A DNA stretch of 64,000 bases from Streptomyces griseus subsp. griseus (GTDB lineage: Bacteria > Actinomycetota > Actinomycetes > Streptomycetales > Streptomycetaceae): NCBI RefSeq assembly GCF_000720255.1, contig NZ_JOJE01000036.1:9135-73134 (forward strand). Reading direction: 5' to 3'. Of the stretch, positions 1-9,644 are shown in pieces (within the stretch, counting starts at the first letter, position 1; each line of letters begins with the position of its first letter). The position numbers were made by a program, and so were the translations under genes. The notes below the pieces were generated by a model. It saw only the letters and a program-made list of their open reading frames with translations, was not told the origin of the DNA and searched no databases.

Positions 1-2961
1 CAGGCCGTGCTCCGGTCCGCGTTCGGCGGCGGTGACGTTCGCTTCGAGCAGGCCCAGCACGGCGATGAACTGGGGTGGCGGGGTGCCCGCCGCCGCCATC
101 GCGTGTGCCGCGTCGCACAACTCGCGTGCCAAGGCGGTGTCCTTGCCCTCCAGTGCCATGTGGGACCGCAGCAGCAGGGCGAACGCCCGGGAGTCGATCA
201 CGCCGTAGCGGTCGGCGGCCGCGTCCGCCTCGTCCAGCGTGGCCAGGGCGGTGGGGCGGTCGCCCGCGCGGTAGGAGATCTCCGCGAGCCGGACCATGAG
301 AAACGGCGACTCGGCGTACGCGCCGACCTCGTAGGCGAGCCGCAGCGCCTCGCGGTACTCCCCCTCCGCCTCTTCCAGGCGGCCGCGTGCCATCGCCGCC
401 TCGCCGGCCGCGCTGCACACCTGGGCCCACATCCAGCGGTCACCGACCCGCCGGCTGAGCACGCGCAGTTCGGCGAGGTCGTCGTCGACCCGGCGCAGAC
501 CGCCGGGCGAGTCGACGACCATGTGGGTCCGCATCATCAAGGTGGCGCCGACCGCCCAGTCGTCGCCGTGGACACGGCAGTTGGCGACCGCCGTGTCCAG
601 CACGGACAGCACGTCCACGGAGCCCCGAAGGTGGAAGGCCGTCAGCGGCCATGCCACCCCCGGCATCCGGGCCGCCCGTGGGCCGCCCTGCTCGTAGTGG
701 GCGCGTACGCGGGCGATGTACCGCGGGTACCGGGGGTCCTCCGCCGCCTCGTCCGGCGGGGACTCCGAGGTCAGGAAGAGGCCGAGCAGGCGCAGGTCCA
801 TGCGCGTTCCGTGCAGGGGATGCGGCACTTCCCCGTCGGGGGCGGCGAGGAAGGCGTCGAGGGGGTCGGCGACGTGCTCGGCGTCGCCGGTCAGCGGGCC
901 GGCGCCGCTGTCCAGGGACGCTCCCAGGCGCAGGACGCGGTCGACCCATTGCGCGCCCTCGTTGCGGTAGTTGCGCAGCCACCAGAACCAGCCCATGGCG
1001 AGGGCGAGGGCGGTGGCCTCGGTCTCGTCGCCGGCGGCGAGGGACCGGTCGAGGGCGGCACGGATGTTGTCCAGCTCGGTCTCCAGCCTGGAGATCCACG
1101 GGAGCTGCCCGGCGGACCGCAGCAGCGGCTCGGCCCGCTCCACGAGGGCACGCGCCCACGCGCGGTGCCGACGCTCGGCCCTGGCGCGCAGCTCGGGGGC
1201 CTCGGCGGCGCGCTCGGTGGCGTACTCGTGGATGGTCTCCAGCATGCGGTACCGCATGCCGTCGCCGTCCCTTGTGCAGGGGGCGGCCACGACCAGGGAC
1301 TTGTCGACGAGCGCCCCCATGAGGTCCGCGACCGGGCCGGTGCACACGGCCTCGGCGGCGTCGAGGTCCCAGCCGCCCGTGAACACGGACACCTCGCGCA
1401 GGACCGTCCGCTCTCGCTCGTCGAGCAGGTCCCAGGACCAGTCGACGACCGCGCGCAGGGTCTGCTGGCGGGGCAGGACCGTGCGGCTTCCGGAGGTGAG
1501 GAGGCGGAAGCGGTCGTCGAGGCGGTCGGCGATCTGGCGCGGCGTGAGCAGCCGCAGGCGGGCCGCCGCCAGCTCGATGGCGAGCGGCAGTCCGTCGAGG
1601 CGCCGGCAGATCTCCGCCACCGCCTGCTCATCACGGAGCACCACGGCCGCGTCGGGACGGGCGGCGGCCGCGCGCTCCGTGAACAGGCGGTGCGCCTGGT
1701 CGGGGAGGAGGGGCTCGACCGGGCGAACCGACTCGCCGGGGACGCCCAGGGGTTCACGGCTGGTGGCGAGGACGGTGAGCCCGGGGCAGCGGGTCAGGAG
1801 GGTCTCGACGAGGGTGGCGGCCGCGTCGATGACATGTTCGCAGTTGTCAAGGATCAGGAGTGGGCTGCGCGCGGCGCAGTACTCGACGAGCAGGGCGACC
1901 GGATCGTCCTGCGGGGTTCCCAGGTCGTTGGCCAGGAGCACGGTCTCGCGCAGACCGAGCGCGCTGACCACTGCACCGGGCACCGCCTCCGGCCGGTCGA
2001 GCGGGGCGAGCTCGGCGAGCCATGCCTGAGGGAGGCCGGCGGCGGCCTCCTCGGCGAGGCGGGTCTTTCCGGAGCCGCCCGATCCGGTGAGGGTGACGAG
2101 ACGGGCCCTGTGCAATTCGGAACGGATGGCGGCGAGCTCGGGTTCCCGGCCCACGAAAGAGGTAAGCCGCGGACGTAGGTTGCCGAGACGTTCGGGGGGC
2201 CGGGGTGCCGGTCGGGCTGGTGCGGTCGTCGGCACCGCAGTCGTTCCGTTGAGCAACGTCGCGTGCAGCGTACGGAGTTCCTCGCCCGGGTCGGTGCCGA
2301 GGCCGTCGGCGAGGGCGCGGCGGGCGGTCTCGTACGCGGCGAGGGCGTCGGCGGTACGGCCGGTGTCGCGCAGGGCGCGGACGAGGAGGGCGTGCAGCGG
2401 TTCGTCGTAGGGGTGCGCCGCGGTGAGGGCCGTCAGGTGCGGTACGACGTCCTGGGCTCGGCCGAGTCGCAGCTGGGCCTCGGCGTGCGTGCGGGTCGCC
2501 TCCAGGCGGAGGGCGTCCGGGCGGGTCGCGGCGGTGCGGTCGGGGAGATCGGCGAGGGCGGGGCCGCGCCACAGGGTGAGGGCGTGGGCGAGGTGGCGGG
2601 CGGCGGTGGAGGCGTCGGCGCGGTCGTACAGCGCGGTGGTGCCCTGGCGTACCAGGCGTTCGAAGACGAAGAGGTCGATGTCGTCCGGGGCGGCGGTGAG
2701 GCGGTAGCCGCCGGGCTCGGAGGTGACGGCGTCTCTTCCGAGGGCTCGGCGGAGGCGGCCGATGAGGGCCTGGAGGGCGGCGGGGGCGTCTTGGGGTGGG
2801 TCGTCGGCCCAGATCTCGTCGATGAGGGTTTCGTGGGTGGTCGTGCGGTCGGGGCGTAGGGCCAGGGCCGTGAGGAGGGTGCGGAGGCGGGGGCCGGGGA
2901 GGGGGACGTCTCTGCCCTGAGTGTCCTGCGCCTGGGTGACGCCCAGGATTCTGTACCGCAT
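1..2961 (-). CDS. AfsR/SARP-family transcriptional regulator with NB-ARC ATPase and TPR region (partial, 3' end outside window)
   Basis: The frame is open from an ATG at 2961 to the window edge (987 codons without a stop), so the gene continues to the left. The order is an OmpR-like winged helix (about 1-90), a bacterial transcriptional activator (BTAD) domain (about 95-240), an NB-ARC/STAND ATPase and a helical, TPR-like C-terminus. The Walker A motif GSGGSGKTRLA has its Lys at codon 299 (2065-2067), and a Walker B-like LLILDNCEH lies near 1860. This is the AfsR-like architecture of large SARPs, which activate secondary-metabolite promoters after ATP-driven assembly. It lies 110 bp downstream of the macrolactam cyclase on the same strand, so the two may be cotranscribed. 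The target genes cannot be told from this window. Confidence 0.85.
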   Translation of the reverse strand, partial: MRYRILGVTQAQDTQGRDVPLPGPRLRTLLTALALRPDRTTTHETLIDEIWADDPPQDAPAALQALIGRLRRALGRDAVTSEPGGYRLTAAPDDIDLFVFERLVRQGTTALYDRADASTAARHLAHALTLWRGPALADLPDRTAATRPDALRLEATRTHAEAQLRLGRAQDVVPHLTALTAAHPYDEPLHALLVRALRDTGRTADALAAYETARRALADGLGTDPGEELRTLHATLLNGTTAVPTTAPARPAPRPPERLGNLRPRLTSFVGREPELAAIRSELHRARLVTLTGSGGSGKTRLAEEAAAGLPQAWLAELAPLDRPEAVPGAVVSALGLRETVLLANDLGTPQDDPVALLVEYCAARSPLLILDNCEHVIDAAATLVETLLTRCPGLTVLATSREPLGVPGESVRPVEPLLPDQAHRLFTERAAAARPDAAVVLRDEQAVAEICRRLDGLPLAIELAAARLRLLTPRQIADRLDDRFRLLTSGSRTVLPRQQTLRAVVDWSWDLLDERERTVLREVSVFTGGWDLDAAEAVCTGPVADLMGALVDKSLVVAAPCTRDGDGMRYRMLETIHEYATERAAEAPELRARAERRHRAWARALVERAEPLLRSAGQLPWISRLETELDNIRAALDRSLAAGDETEATALALAMGWFWWLRNYRNEGAQWVDRVLRLGASLDSGAGPLTGDAEHVADPLDAFLAAPDGEVPHPLHGTRMDLRLLGLFLTSESPPDEAAEDPRYPRYIARVRAHYEQGGPRAARMPGVAWPLTAFHLRGSVDVLSVLDTAVANCRVHGDDWAVGATLMMRTHMVVDSPGGLRRVDDDLAELRVLSRRVGDRWMWAQVCSAAGEAAMARGRLEEAEGEYREALRLAYEVGAYAESPFLMVRLAEISYRAGDRPTALATLDEADAAADRYGVIDSRAFALLLRSHMALEGKDTALARELCDAAHAMAAAGTPPPQFIAVLGLLEANVTAAERGPEHGL

Positions 2962-3070
2962 CGGCCCATTGTCGCTGGGGTGGTGGGATGCGGCATGGGG
3001 TTTCGAGCGCACCCGGTGCCGAGCCGAGGCGCCATCGAGCCTGTCCGGTGTTCTGAGGACAACGCCCCGC

Positions 3071-5146
3071 TCAGCCGCCGGCGGCCAGTGCCCCCCGCTG
3101 CGGTGAGATCCCCGCCGGCACCGCGCGCGTGCGGGCCGGGGTGCCGGTCCAGCAGGTGCCTCGGCGGGAGAGGAGGCGGCGGAGCCAGAGTTCGAGGGAG
3201 ACGAGGTCGGCGAGGCCGTCGAGGGGGAGGGGCTCGCCCTGGGCGGCGGAGCGGAGGGCCTTGCGGACGACGCGGGCCTCGACCAGGCCCGCCTCGGCGA
3301 GCAGGGGCGTGTCGAAGAGCGCGATGAGGGAGTCCGCGGAGACCCTGAGGCCAGTGCGGGAGGCCGCCGCCGACGCGTGGGAGGGCGCGCCCCAGCCGGG
3401 CGGGAGGTCGGTCACCCCGGCACCCTCCAGCACCGTGCGCAGGATCGCCGCCCGCGCCCCCGGCTGCACCCGCAGCGTCTCGGGAAGCTCGCGGCAGGCC
3501 CGTACGACCTGGTTGTCGAGGAAGGGGGCGTGCAGGCGCTGCAAGCGGATCTCGGCGGCCTGTTCCAGGATGCGGAGGTCCGCCGCGTGGCGGGCCAGAG
3601 CCGCACGCGCGCGGTGGTCGCCGGGACGCTGCCCGGGCCCCACGCCCGAGCGGTGGGTCGCCCCTTGCAGACGAACCGATACTTCAGCGAGCGCCTCTCC
3701 GGTCAGCCAGCGTGCCGCCGGCCCGGGTCTGGCCCAGGTGAGCGCCGCCAGCGACGCCCCCACCGCACCTCCGGGCTCGTCGAGTCTGCGCTGCAGCAGC
3801 CGCTCGGCGAGCACCTCGACGCCCGCACCGTACGACGTCCGCGCGAGCCGCCGGGCCGCGCCGTACACGCGCGCGGGGACCAGCACCGAGCCGTCCGCCT
3901 TGGCCAGCGCGGCGACGGGGCGCACGAGATGGCGCCGTTTGCGGTCCATGAGGAGGTCGGCGAGGCGCGCGGGGTGGGCGTCCAGGACCTGCCGGGCGCC
4001 GTACCCGGTGAAGTGGTCGGCGCTGCCCGAGGCGAGGCGGGCGCGGTGCCGGGCCGCCGTCACCAGGGAGGGGCCGGGCTCGTCGGTGAGCGGGCCGTCG
4101 AGGTCGGCGTACGGCAGGGTCTCCTCGCCGCCCGCCACGACGACGTGGTGCAGGCGCGGGTTGGCCGCGAGGGTCCCCGCGCGTTCCACCTCGGCCTCCC
4201 GGCCCGGTACGGCCAGGTCGTTGAACGTGACGGCCAGCAGCCGCTCGCCCGCGCCCGTGCCGTGGCCCAGGAGTGTGCCGGGCCGGCCGGGCAGGCCCGC
4301 CGCGAGCAGCGCCAGGGTGCCGGAGGCCGGGCCGCCGGAGAGATCCGCGCCGATGCCCGGAACCGGCATCCCGCGCGCGGCCCGCCGTTCGGCGGGGCCC
4401 ATGCCCGGGACGGGCCCGGGGTCGATGTCGGGGACGTGCCGGGGTGCGGAGAGGCGGGTCCGTACGGCCTCGACGAGCGCGTCGCGCACGGCGTCGACCG
4501 CGCGGTCCGGGTCGGCCGCGGGCGCCGCCACCGCGAGGGAGGCGACCTGCTCGTACCCGGCGACCTCACGCGCCCCGGCGCGAAGGATCAGCGCATGCCC
4601 CGGCGGAACGCGACGCACGCCGTCGTACGGCGTGGAGTCCTGGAGCGCGGCAGGTACGTCGGGGGTGGCCAGCAGCGCGGCGAGGTGACCGAAGTCGAGG
4701 TTGGCCTCGACGAGGTCGGCGAGGGGCAGCGCGGCCGTGGCGTACGCCGTGCCGTCGGCCCAGGGGGTGTGGAACACCGGGCGTGCGCCCGCCAGGTCGC
4801 CGCAGACGGTGACCCGCCGCCCGACCTGGACGACGGCCGTGTAGCTGCCCGGCCAGGCGGTCAGATGGCGAAGCGCCCCGCCGCGCGCGGCGAACAGGCC
4901 GACCCGCAGTTGCTCGTCGGTGGCCCCGCACAGGCCCAGGACGGCGATCCGGGTCTGGGCGTCGGCCGACACGATCCGCACCTCGTCGGGGCGCCAGTCG
5001 CCGACCGCCCACAGCGGATCGGGGTCGCCCCACAACAGGTGGGAGCCCACCGGGTGCAGGGTCTCGCCGTCGAGCCCGTTGGCGCCGGCGGAGCCGGGCT
5101 CAAGGGCTCGCGCGGCGGTGCTGCTCCACCCCACCAACCACCGCAT
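3071..5146 (-). CDS. Asparagine synthase-like macrolactam cyclase (albusnodin/ikarugamycin-type cyclase family)
   Basis: The start is the ATG at 5146, with GGAGGC seven bases upstream; the frame is open for 92 further codons upstream, but those have poor third-position GC. The 691-residue product has an N-terminal Ntn-glutaminase-like half and a C-terminal asparagine-synthase half. The ATP-pyrophosphatase signature appears as DLSGGPASG near residues 262-275. Residue 2 is Arg, so the N-terminal Cys nucleophile of true AsnB is missing and glutamine hydrolysis is unlikely. That pattern is typical of lasso-peptide macrolactam synthetases, which adenylate an Asp/Glu side chain and close an isopeptide ring. 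No RRE protein, leader peptidase, transporter or convincing precursor peptide is adjacent. The family name is recalled, not searched. A conserved orphan role in development is possible. Confidence 0.7.
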   Translation of the reverse strand: MRWLVGWSSTAARALEPGSAGANGLDGETLHPVGSHLLWGDPDPLWAVGDWRPDEVRIVSADAQTRIAVLGLCGATDEQLRVGLFAARGGALRHLTAWPGSYTAVVQVGRRVTVCGDLAGARPVFHTPWADGTAYATAALPLADLVEANLDFGHLAALLATPDVPAALQDSTPYDGVRRVPPGHALILRAGAREVAGYEQVASLAVAAPAADPDRAVDAVRDALVEAVRTRLSAPRHVPDIDPGPVPGMGPAERRAARGMPVPGIGADLSGGPASGTLALLAAGLPGRPGTLLGHGTGAGERLLAVTFNDLAVPGREAEVERAGTLAANPRLHHVVVAGGEETLPYADLDGPLTDEPGPSLVTAARHRARLASGSADHFTGYGARQVLDAHPARLADLLMDRKRRHLVRPVAALAKADGSVLVPARVYGAARRLARTSYGAGVEVLAERLLQRRLDEPGGAVGASLAALTWARPGPAARWLTGEALAEVSVRLQGATHRSGVGPGQRPGDHRARAALARHAADLRILEQAAEIRLQRLHAPFLDNQVVRACRELPETLRVQPGARAAILRTVLEGAGVTDLPPGWGAPSHASAAASRTGLRVSADSLIALFDTPLLAEAGLVEARVVRKALRSAAQGEPLPLDGLADLVSLELWLRRLLSRRGTCWTGTPARTRAVPAGISPQRGALAAGG

Positions 5147-5842
5147 CGACGCCTCCACAGACCCGTGGACAACCAGTGCACCGCACGAACGGGTCACCAT
5201 GCTGCCACGAAGAACGGCGCACAGAGGGGCGGCGGAGCCGCTTGTGATCCAGGAAGTGCCGGGCGGCCCGCACGGTCGCGTCGACCTGAACACGCAGGCG
5301 GGAGGCGGTGACTTCGACTCGAATGCGCCCCCAGTACGCTCCCCGAAAACGCCCTTCGCGCCCTCAACTTCCGTGGTGAGAGCGGTAATCCCATACGAAG
5401 GACAGGGGCGATTTTCGGCCAAATCGAGGACATGCGGCGGCCGTCACGGCGAGCGCGCACACGCTCCGTACACAACCCCGCGCACCGCCCGACGGGTGCG
5501 CAGCCCGGGAGGCGGAGCACGCCTCCCGGACCGGTCCGCCGCCCGCGGGGATGTAGGCGGCGGTGTCCCCCAGCCCACTGGATCCAGTACAGCGGGCCGA
5601 CCCACGCACGAGCCATGGAACCGCTCCCCCACTGGCCGGAGAAGAGCGCACGGCCGGGCGCACAGCCACACAACGGGAGCACGTGGCAACGGTGTGTAGG
5701 TGAGCCCGCACTTCAGTACGGACCACAATCCCGCCATCCGGAAGAATGCCCCTTAACGCTTGGGATGCGGCGAACTACGCTGGGTTTACGAATGCCGCGT
5801 GGTTATGCCAGCGCGGCAGCCGTCTGTGTCGAGGGGTGGCGC
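5147..5842. other. Intergenic region between cyclase and NsdA-like gene, no supported gene
   Basis: This 696-base spacer separates divergent genes. I read all six frames for a lasso-type precursor (short leader with Thr at -2, Gly/Ala-led core with Asp/Glu at 7-9) and found none with a good ribosome-binding site and stop. The open stretches on both strands have poor third-position GC. It must hold the promoters of both flanking genes. A -10-like TACGCT lies at about 5775-5780, upstream of the plus-strand gene, without a good -35. Confidence 0.4.
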
Positions 5843-7267
5843 ATGTCCAGGGAGCAACGCGGGCCGAACGAAAAACTCGGCGCCGTTCTCGCCCTCGCGG
5901 GAATCAGCAACGCGGGACTCGCGCGTCGCGTCAACGATCTTGGCGCCCAACGCGGGTTGACGCTTCGCTACGACAAGACGTCGGTGGCGCGCTGGGTGTC
6001 GAAGGGCATGGTGCCGCAGGGCGCCGCCCCGCACCTCATCGCCGCCGCGATCGGCCAGAAACTGGGCCGACCCGTGCCACTCCACGAGATCGGCCTGGCC
6101 GACGCCGACCCCGCGCCCGAAGTGGGGCTCGCCTTCCCCCGGGACGTCGGACAGGCCGTGCGGTCGGCGACCGAGCTGTACCGGCTCGACCTCGCCGGGC
6201 GCCGCGCGGGCTCCGGCGGCATCTGGCAGTCGCTGGCCGGCTCGTTCGCGGTGAGCGCGTACGCGACGCCCGCCTCACGATGGCTGATAACCCCGGCCGA
6301 CAGCTCGGTGGCGCGCGAGGCGAACCTGACCGAGGGCTCCGGCGCACCGCTCAAAGTCGGCCACAGCGATGTGCAGAAGCTGCGGGAGGCCGCCGAGGAC
6401 GCCAGGCGCTGGGACTCCAAGTACGGGGGCGGTGACTGGCGCTCATCGATGGTGCCGGAGTGCTTGAGGGTGGAGGCGGCGCCGCTGCTGCTCGGCTCGT
6501 ACTCCGACGAGGTCGGCCGGGCCCTGTTCGGGGCGAGCGCCGAACTCACCCGTCTGGCCGGCTGGATGGCCTTCGACACCGGCCAGCAGGAAGCCGCCCA
6601 GCGGTACTACATCCAGGCGCTGCGCCTGGCCCGCGCGGCCGCGGACGTCCCGCTCGGCGGGTACGTCCTCGCCTCCATGTCCCTCCAGGCGACCTACCGC
6701 GGCTTCGGCGACGAGGGCGTCGACCTGGCGCAGGCCGCCCTGGAGCGCAACCGGGGGCTGGCCACGGCCCGCACGATGAGCTTCTTCCGGCTGGTCGAGG
6801 CGCGGGCGCACGCGCGCGCGGGTGACGCACCGGCGGCCGGTGCGGCGCTGAAGGCGTCCGAGAGCTGGCTGGAACGGTCGCGTGAGGGCGACAACGACCC
6901 GTCGTGGCTGGGGTTCTACGGCTACGACCGGTTCGCCGCGGACGCGGCGGAGTGCTACCGGGATCTGAAGGCGCCGCGGCAGGTGCGCCGGTTCACGGAG
7001 CAGGCGTTGTCGAAGCCGACGGAGGAGTTCGTGCGGTCGCACGGGTTACGGCTGGTGGTGTCGGCCGTGGCCGAGCTGGAGTCCGGCAATCTCGATGCGG
7101 CGTGTGAGCAGGGGGTGCGGGCCGTGGAGGTGGCTGGGAGGATCTCTTCGGCTCGGACCACGGAGTACGTGAAGGATCTTCTTCATCGGCTGGAGCCGTA
7201 TGGGGACGAGCCGAGGGTGGTGGAGTTGCGGGAGCGGGCTCGGCCGCTTCTCATGGCTCCCGCGTAG
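5843..7267 (+). CDS. NsdA-like regulatory protein (HTH-like N-terminus plus TPR region), contains a TTA codon
   Basis: The ATG at 5843 follows GAGGGGTGGC, and the product is 474 residues. The N-terminal 90 residues look like a helix-turn-helix module ([19 protein letters not shown]) shared by NsdA-type proteins of Streptomyces. The rest is alpha-helical with TPR character ([21 protein letters not shown]). NsdA is a negative regulator of sporulation and antibiotic production in S. coelicolor; this protein most resembles the paralogue annotated as sporulation-associated protein (SCO4114, from memory). A TTA leucine codon at 7046-7048 (codon 402) is in frame, so translation should depend on the bldA tRNA and be confined to late growth. 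It is probably cytoplasmic; no signal peptide or membrane segment is visible. Confidence 0.75.
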   Translation: MSREQRGPNEKLGAVLALAGISNAGLARRVNDLGAQRGLTLRYDKTSVARWVSKGMVPQGAAPHLIAAAIGQKLGRPVPLHEIGLADADPAPEVGLAFPRDVGQAVRSATELYRLDLAGRRAGSGGIWQSLAGSFAVSAYATPASRWLITPADSSVAREANLTEGSGAPLKVGHSDVQKLREAAEDARRWDSKYGGGDWRSSMVPECLRVEAAPLLLGSYSDEVGRALFGASAELTRLAGWMAFDTGQQEAAQRYYIQALRLARAAADVPLGGYVLASMSLQATYRGFGDEGVDLAQAALERNRGLATARTMSFFRLVEARAHARAGDAPAAGAALKASESWLERSREGDNDPSWLGFYGYDRFAADAAECYRDLKAPRQVRRFTEQALSKPTEEFVRSHGLRLVVSAVAELESGNLDAACEQGVRAVEVAGRISSARTTEYVKDLLHRLEPYGDEPRVVELRERARPLLMAPA

Positions 7268-7360
7268 CACTTCGCCTTCTCGTCTGCCGTCCTGGGGTCG
7301 GCTGTGCTCGCCGGGGTTTGAACGTAGTGTCAGTGGCGCAGTGCACTATCGGAGGCGGAG

Positions 7361-8578
7361 GTGGTGCAGGTGCGGGTGGGTGCGTACGACTGCGACGTGC
7401 TGGTGGTCGGCGGGGGGATCGTCGGGCTGTCCACGGCGTTCGCGATCACCCGCGCAGCGCCGGGGACCCGGGTGACCGTGCTGGAGAAGGAGCCGGGGGC
7501 TGCCCGACACCAGACGGGGCGCAACAGCAGTGTGATCCACAGCGGGATCTACTACAAGCCGGGGTCACTGAAGGCGCGGTACGCCGTGCGCGGTGCCGCG
7601 GAGATGATCAAGTTCTGTGCGGAGTACGGCATCGCGCACGCCGTCACCGGCAAGCTGATCGTGGCGACCGAGCGGGAGGAGCTGCCCCGCCTGCACGCGC
7701 TCGTGCAGCGCGGCCGGGAGAACGGCATCCCGGTGCGGGAGCTGGGCGGAGCGCAGATCGCGGAGTACGAGCCCGAGGTGCGGGGCCTCGCGGCGATCCA
7801 CGTCGGGACGACAGGGGTGTGCGACTTCGTCGGGGTCGCACGGCAGCTCGGCGAGGCCTCGGGGGCGGAGATCCGCTACGGCGCCCGGGTCGAGCGGATC
7901 GACCGGCGCCCCGACCGGGGCGTCGCGGTGCGGACCACGAACGGGGACGTCGTCCGGGGCCGGGTGCTGGTGAACTGCGCCGGGCTGTACTGCGACGAGG
8001 TCGCCCGGATGACCGGGGACGAGCCCGGGGTGCGGATCGTGCCGTTCCGGGGGGAGTACTACGAGCTGGCGCGGCCGGAGCTGGTGCGGGGACTGGTGTA
8101 TCCGGTGCCGGACCCGGCGTTCCCGTTCCTCGGGGTGCACCTCACACGCGGGATCGACGGCAGCGTGCACGTCGGCCCCAATGCCGTGCCGGCGCTGGCG
8201 CGCGAGGGATACGAATGGCGGGTCGTACGGCCGGGCGAGGTCGCGACGACCGTCGCGTGGCCCGGGGTGTGGCGGATGGCACGGCGGCACTGGCGGTACG
8301 GGGCGGGTGAGCTGCGGCGGTCGGTGTCGAAGGGGGCGTTCACGGAGGCGGTGCGCAGACTGCTGCCGGCGGTGGGGGAGGGCGACCTGGTGAGGACCGC
8401 GGCGGGCGTGCGGGCTCAGGCCGTGCTGCGGGACGGGGGGCTGGTGGACGACTTCCTGATCCGGGAGGGGGCGCGGGCCGTCCATGTCCTGAACGCGCCG
8501 TCCCCCGCGGCGACCGCCTCGCTCCCGATCGGTCGGGAGGTGGCTCGGCGGGCGCTGACCGTGCTGGGGTCGGTGTAG
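7361..8578 (+). CDS. lhgO: L-2-hydroxyglutarate oxidase
   Basis: This 405-residue FAD-dependent oxidoreductase of the DAO/LhgO family oxidises L-2-hydroxyglutarate to 2-oxoglutarate, a metabolite-repair reaction that feeds electrons to the membrane quinone pool. The dinucleotide-binding motif VVGGGIVGLSTA is near residue 12, and the family segment ARHQTGRNSSVIHSGIYY follows. GTG codons at 7361 and 7364 both fit GGAGG at 7351; I use the first. Length and C-terminus (NAPSPAATASLPIG) agree with full-length family members. It stands alone on the plus strand, about 90 bp after the NsdA-like gene and about 110 bp before trmB. Confidence 0.85.
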   Translation: MVQVRVGAYDCDVLVVGGGIVGLSTAFAITRAAPGTRVTVLEKEPGAARHQTGRNSSVIHSGIYYKPGSLKARYAVRGAAEMIKFCAEYGIAHAVTGKLIVATEREELPRLHALVQRGRENGIPVRELGGAQIAEYEPEVRGLAAIHVGTTGVCDFVGVARQLGEASGAEIRYGARVERIDRRPDRGVAVRTTNGDVVRGRVLVNCAGLYCDEVARMTGDEPGVRIVPFRGEYYELARPELVRGLVYPVPDPAFPFLGVHLTRGIDGSVHVGPNAVPALAREGYEWRVVRPGEVATTVAWPGVWRMARRHWRYGAGELRRSVSKGAFTEAVRRLLPAVGEGDLVRTAAGVRAQAVLRDGGLVDDFLIREGARAVHVLNAPSPAATASLPIGREVARRALTVLGSV

Positions 8579-8670
8579 GGCCCAGTCCCCCCAGCGGCCA
8601 GTCCCCTCAGCGGCCAGTCCCTCCGAGCCGCCGTGCTCACGGCGCCCTCCGCCCCCTGAATCGAGCCCCG

Positions 8671-8676
8671 TAAAAT
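8671..8676 (+). promoter_or_regulatory. Possible -10 element of a leaderless trmB transcript
   Basis: TAAAAT lies 10 bases upstream of the GTG at 8687, so transcription would begin at or next to the start codon. No Shine-Dalgarno sequence sits between them. The -35 region is weak. Confidence 0.35.
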
Positions 8677-8686
8677 CGAGTGCACT

Positions 8687-9595
8687 GTGTCTGACTCCCT
8701 CAACACCCCCGAAGCCCCCCAGCCCGCACCCGGTGAGCAGCACCCGCACGACCCCGGTGTCTCGATCCGGCACACCCGGGCCAAGGGTGAGCCCCGTTTC
8801 CCGGACGGGCCCACGGCCGATCCCGCCGGATCCCACTTCGAGCGGCGGATCCGCAGTTTCCAGCCGCGCCGCAGCCGGGTGACCGCGGGGCAGGCGGACG
8901 CGTTGCAGCGGCTGTGGCCCAAGTGGGGGCTCGACATCGACGGGCAGCGGGTCCTCGACCTGGGCGAGCTCTTCGGCAACGACAACCCGGTCGTGCTGGA
9001 GATCGGCTTCGGCATGGGCGAGGCCACCGCGCAGATGGCCGCCGCCGACCCGGACACGAACGTCCTCGCCGTGGACGTCCACACCCCGGGCCAGGGGAAC
9101 CTGCTCAACCTCGCCGACCACAACGGAGTGACCAACGTCCGGGTCGGCAACGGCGACGCCATCATCCTGCTGCGCGAGATGCTCACCCCGGACGCGCTGG
9201 CCGGCCTGCGCGTGTACTTCCCCGACCCCTGGCCCAAGAAGCGCCACCACAAACGGCGGCTGATCCAGCCCGACTTCCTCACTCTCGCCGCGACGCGGCT
9301 GAAGCCGGGGGCGGTCCTGCACTGCGCGACCGACTGGGAGCCGTACGCCGAGCAGATGCTCGAGGTGCTCAGCGCGCACCCCGACTTCGAGAACACCCAG
9401 GCCGATGGCGGTTTCGCGCCACGTCCCGAGTTCCGGCCACTGACCCGTTTCGAGGGCCAGGGACTGGACAAGGGTCATGTCGTGAACGATCTGCTCTTCC
9501 GCCGCGTACAGCACCGCGAGCAGAACGCGGTTCGGCGTTCCCATGACCTCAGCCCGCACCACCAGTCCCCCACCGAGCCTCCCGCCGACGCCTGA
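8687..9595 (+). CDS. trmB: tRNA (guanine-N7-)-methyltransferase
   Basis: The product is a 302-residue class I SAM-dependent methyltransferase that forms m7G46 in the variable loop of tRNA. Family marks are the SAM-binding segment VVLEIGFGMGEATAQMA, the acidic VDVHTPG after beta-2, and the TrmB signature VYFPDPWPKKRHHKRRL. The first 60 residues are a Pro-rich extension common in actinobacterial forms. The GTG start at 8687 has no ribosome-binding site but a close -10-like hexamer, consistent with leaderless translation. A longer reading of the next gene, from an ATG at 9543, would overlap its 3' end; I favour a later start for that gene. Confidence 0.9.
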   Translation: MSDSLNTPEAPQPAPGEQHPHDPGVSIRHTRAKGEPRFPDGPTADPAGSHFERRIRSFQPRRSRVTAGQADALQRLWPKWGLDIDGQRVLDLGELFGNDNPVVLEIGFGMGEATAQMAAADPDTNVLAVDVHTPGQGNLLNLADHNGVTNVRVGNGDAIILLREMLTPDALAGLRVYFPDPWPKKRHHKRRLIQPDFLTLAATRLKPGAVLHCATDWEPYAEQMLEVLSAHPDFENTQADGGFAPRPEFRPLTRFEGQGLDKGHVVNDLLFRRVQHREQNAVRRSHDLSPHHQSPTEPPADA

Positions 9596-9644
9596 CGATC
9601 GCGCACCGTCGCGGGCGGCGCGCTCCCTCGTTAGGGTCGATGCC

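Noticed and set aside
7..2178. Long plus-strand open frame opposite the SARP gene
   Set aside because: It is the mirror of a strongly G/C-third-position gene; its translation has no domain, and the minus frame reads as a clean SARP with Walker motifs.
3377..5311. Plus-strand open frame opposite the macrolactam cyclase
   Set aside because: No homology by eye and wrong codon pattern; the minus frame is a convincing cyclase with a good ribosome-binding site.
5147..5422. 92-codon in-frame extension upstream of the cyclase ATG
   Set aside because: Third-position GC is low and the internal ATG at 5146 has a near-perfect ribosome-binding site.
5147..5440. Possible lasso precursor near the cyclase (plus-strand text with [10 protein letters not shown])
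   Set aside because: The Gly-rich run and Asp spacing are suggestive, but the frame does not stop for about 100 codons, has weak start signals and lies on the opposite strand.
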